Of a stretch of DNA of 5,967 nucleotides, positions 5,501 through 5,967 are shown one piece after another; positions within the stretch are counted from its first letter, which is position 1, and each line of letters opens with the position of its first letter. Source of the DNA: Methanobacteriota archaeon (lineage in GTDB: Archaea; Halobacteriota; Syntropharchaeia; JACQPP01); assembly GCA_016207465.1 (NCBI GenBank), contig JACQPP010000046.1, positions 1 through 5,967 on the forward strand, given 5' to 3'. Made by a program: the position numbers and the translations under genes. The notes below the pieces were generated by a model. The model worked only from the letters and a program-made list of their open reading frames with translations. It had not been told where the DNA came from and searched no databases.

Positions 5501-5967
5501 GGGCGATGGCCCGCACCTCCTCCTCCGAGGGGGTATACTGGAGGCTCATCACCTGCTTGTAGAGGAACACCTCCTCCACATACCTCTCCACCTCGGCCTC
5601 CGTCGGAACATAGGCCCCGTAGCCCGCCGCCAGCCGGGCGTCGTCGGCGATGAGCAGGGAGAGGGCCTGCTCGGTGCCCCCCGCGCTCCGAATGGGCCCC
5701 GCGTAGAGGACCCGCACATACCGCGTGCCATCCCCATTCCGCCCCTCCTTCACCCCCGCGATGCCGTCAATGGGGGCCGCCACCACCCCCTCCGTGAGAA
5801 TCGCGAGCCCCGTCCTCACCGCGGCCTCCACCCTCTCCAGGGGCGACCCCCGGCCCCCCAGGGTCCCCCGGGCAATCTCCCGCGCCACCAGGAACGCGGC
5901 CATCTGCCTCCCCTTCCCCCCTGCCTCCACCCGCCGCAGGGCCGAGGCCACCCCCTCCACCCCCACC
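2556..5967 (-). CDS. polC: DNA polymerase II (family D) large subunit DP2, catalytic (5' end outside window)
   Basis: DP2 is the catalytic subunit of the archaeal replicative polymerase PolD, which pairs with the DP1 proofreading exonuclease (not in this window). There are 1136 residues from the GTG at 5966, but this is probably internal: known DP2 proteins have roughly 80-120 more residues before the LERVEAAVRTGLAILTEG region (43-60 here). Conserved blocks in order are YAGPIRSAGGTEQAL (88-102), RMGGFRLRYGRARNTG (264-279), GEILVSYGDFLENNHPL (355-371), GRPEK to HGLFPLG (525-546), LVGHLAIGLAPHTSAGV (811-827) and NADGDED (853-859). Asp855 and Asp857 match the known metal-binding aspartates of the double-psi barrel active site. 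Four-cysteine clusters are Cys573/576/585/587, Cys597/600/609/612 and Cys1022/1025/1038/1041, probably zinc sites. A charged, low-complexity linker spans 638-678. A loose tail (about 1090-1128) ends in QMGLGDFL, a canonical PCNA-binding box. No intein is present in the visible part. The frame is intact and the gene converges on trkH. Confidence 0.97.
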   Translation of the reverse strand, partial: VGVEGVASALRRVEAGGKGRQMAAFLVAREIARGTLGGRGSPLERVEAAVRTGLAILTEGVVAAPIDGIAGVKEGRNGDGTRYVRVLYAGPIRSAGGTEQALSLLIADDARLAAGYGAYVPTEAEVERYVEEVFLYKQVMSLQYTPSEEEVRAIARHCPVCIDGEPTEDVEVERNRGLERVDSNRVRGGMALVLADGLASKAPKLRGFLSNPEFARDVGLEGWGWLGALGGQKKTEDLDSKVKPSDKYLRDLVAGRPVLSHPSRMGGFRLRYGRARNTGLAAVGIHPATMVLLDDFVAPGTQLKIERPGKGACAAPVDSIEGPYVRTVDGIFLQVRDPEAARELRPRVEHIIDVGEILVSYGDFLENNHPLMPGAYGEERWTQEVEREGRTVPRLSDGAGAVAFARETRTPLHPRWTYLWHDLTLEQFRELARRVSGEGNLEGGILRLPGDLAGPLEALLVEHRREGNRLVVEDPMALVACLGLDGRLSPRGEAGEAHDGWEAAQSAGGLVLRKRAPTRIGLRVGRPEKSRPRKMKPPVHGLFPLGEAGGRGRLLHQAAQKGKVEVEMGWRVCPECRREGAEAQCACGARRKRLHRCPRCQSTFLPETCPRCRIPAQTSHKRLLPLGEMYARALQRLGETPPTPGNGHGRPRERLPRESTLEEEEGDGDGSAEGPAGGLHYLEKVKGVQGLISRERVPEPLEKGILRARHDVSIFKDGTIRFDMTNLPLTHFRPREAGVPPETLRGLGYTHDTEGRPLEEPDQLLELRPQDILLSASAGDYLVRVAGFIDDLLERHYGLPPFYRVRERGDLVGHLAIGLAPHTSAGVLVRIVGYTPLAASLAHPFFHSAKRRNADGDEDSVILLLDGLLNFSRSYLPASRGGSMDAPLVLTLHIDPEEIDDEAHNLDVGPRYPLEFYEAAERMAAPQEVALRMDLVKHRLGTPGQYLGFHTTHPIARLDQGPHHSAYTQLASMDDKLTAELALARRLRAVDPRDVAERVLNNHLLRDLMGNLRQFSQQSFRCSLCNAKYRRPPLRGLCHRCGVPVHLTVHAASVRKYLQMSQRIAREYQVSDYIGQRLHLIEREIDSLFTPAASRREAAGSTEGDPAAAGIENGKRNGGNGTSTGSGGQMGLGDFL

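Noticed and set aside
5964..5966. The GTG at 5966 as the true start of polC
   Set aside because: Known DP2 proteins have about 80-120 further residues before the first conserved block seen here, and the frame is still open at the window edge.

Overview
This window looks like chromosomal DNA of a GC-rich archaeon. The best evidence is a nearly complete large subunit (DP2) of the archaeal family-D DNA polymerase, with its NADGDED catalytic motif, three four-cysteine clusters and a C-terminal PCNA-binding box. PolD is found in Euryarchaeota, DPANN, Asgard and some other archaea, but not in bacteria. A TATA-like promoter element before the potassium transporter also fits an archaeon. G+C is very high by eye, with almost all third codon positions G or C. 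A high-GC Thermoplasmatota or related euryarchaeal lineage is plausible, but the sequence does not settle this.

Layout. Positions 2-850 (+) hold the last 282 codons of an aspartate kinase: the end of the kinase domain plus two ACT regulatory domains. Positions 851-1052 are non-coding and unusually rich in hairpins, ending in a TATA-like element and a Shine-Dalgarno motif. Positions 1053-2525 (+) encode a complete TrkH-family K+ transporter membrane subunit; a start at 1041 is also possible. A perfect 14-bp-stem hairpin at 2526-2556 fills the gap to the convergent polC gene, at 2556-5967 (-), whose 5' end lies beyond the window.

The three genes have separate jobs: aspartate-family amino acid biosynthesis, K+ uptake and replication. 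No shared pathway is evident. No TrkA/RCK partner and no DP1 exonuclease subunit lie in the window.

The most unusual content is a set of palindromes. Five hairpins share exactly the same apex, GCTTCGC on one strand and GCGAAGC on the other, but mostly have different arms. GCGAAGC is known as an exceptionally stable DNA mini-hairpin with a GAA loop. One 19-bp hairpin occurs twice, identically: once in frame inside the aspartate kinase gene between its ACT domains, and once 11 bases after the same gene's stop codon. Each copy is followed at once by a second, longer palindrome. This suggests a small palindromic element family, or hairpins made by fold-back DNA synthesis, that has also entered a protein-coding sequence.
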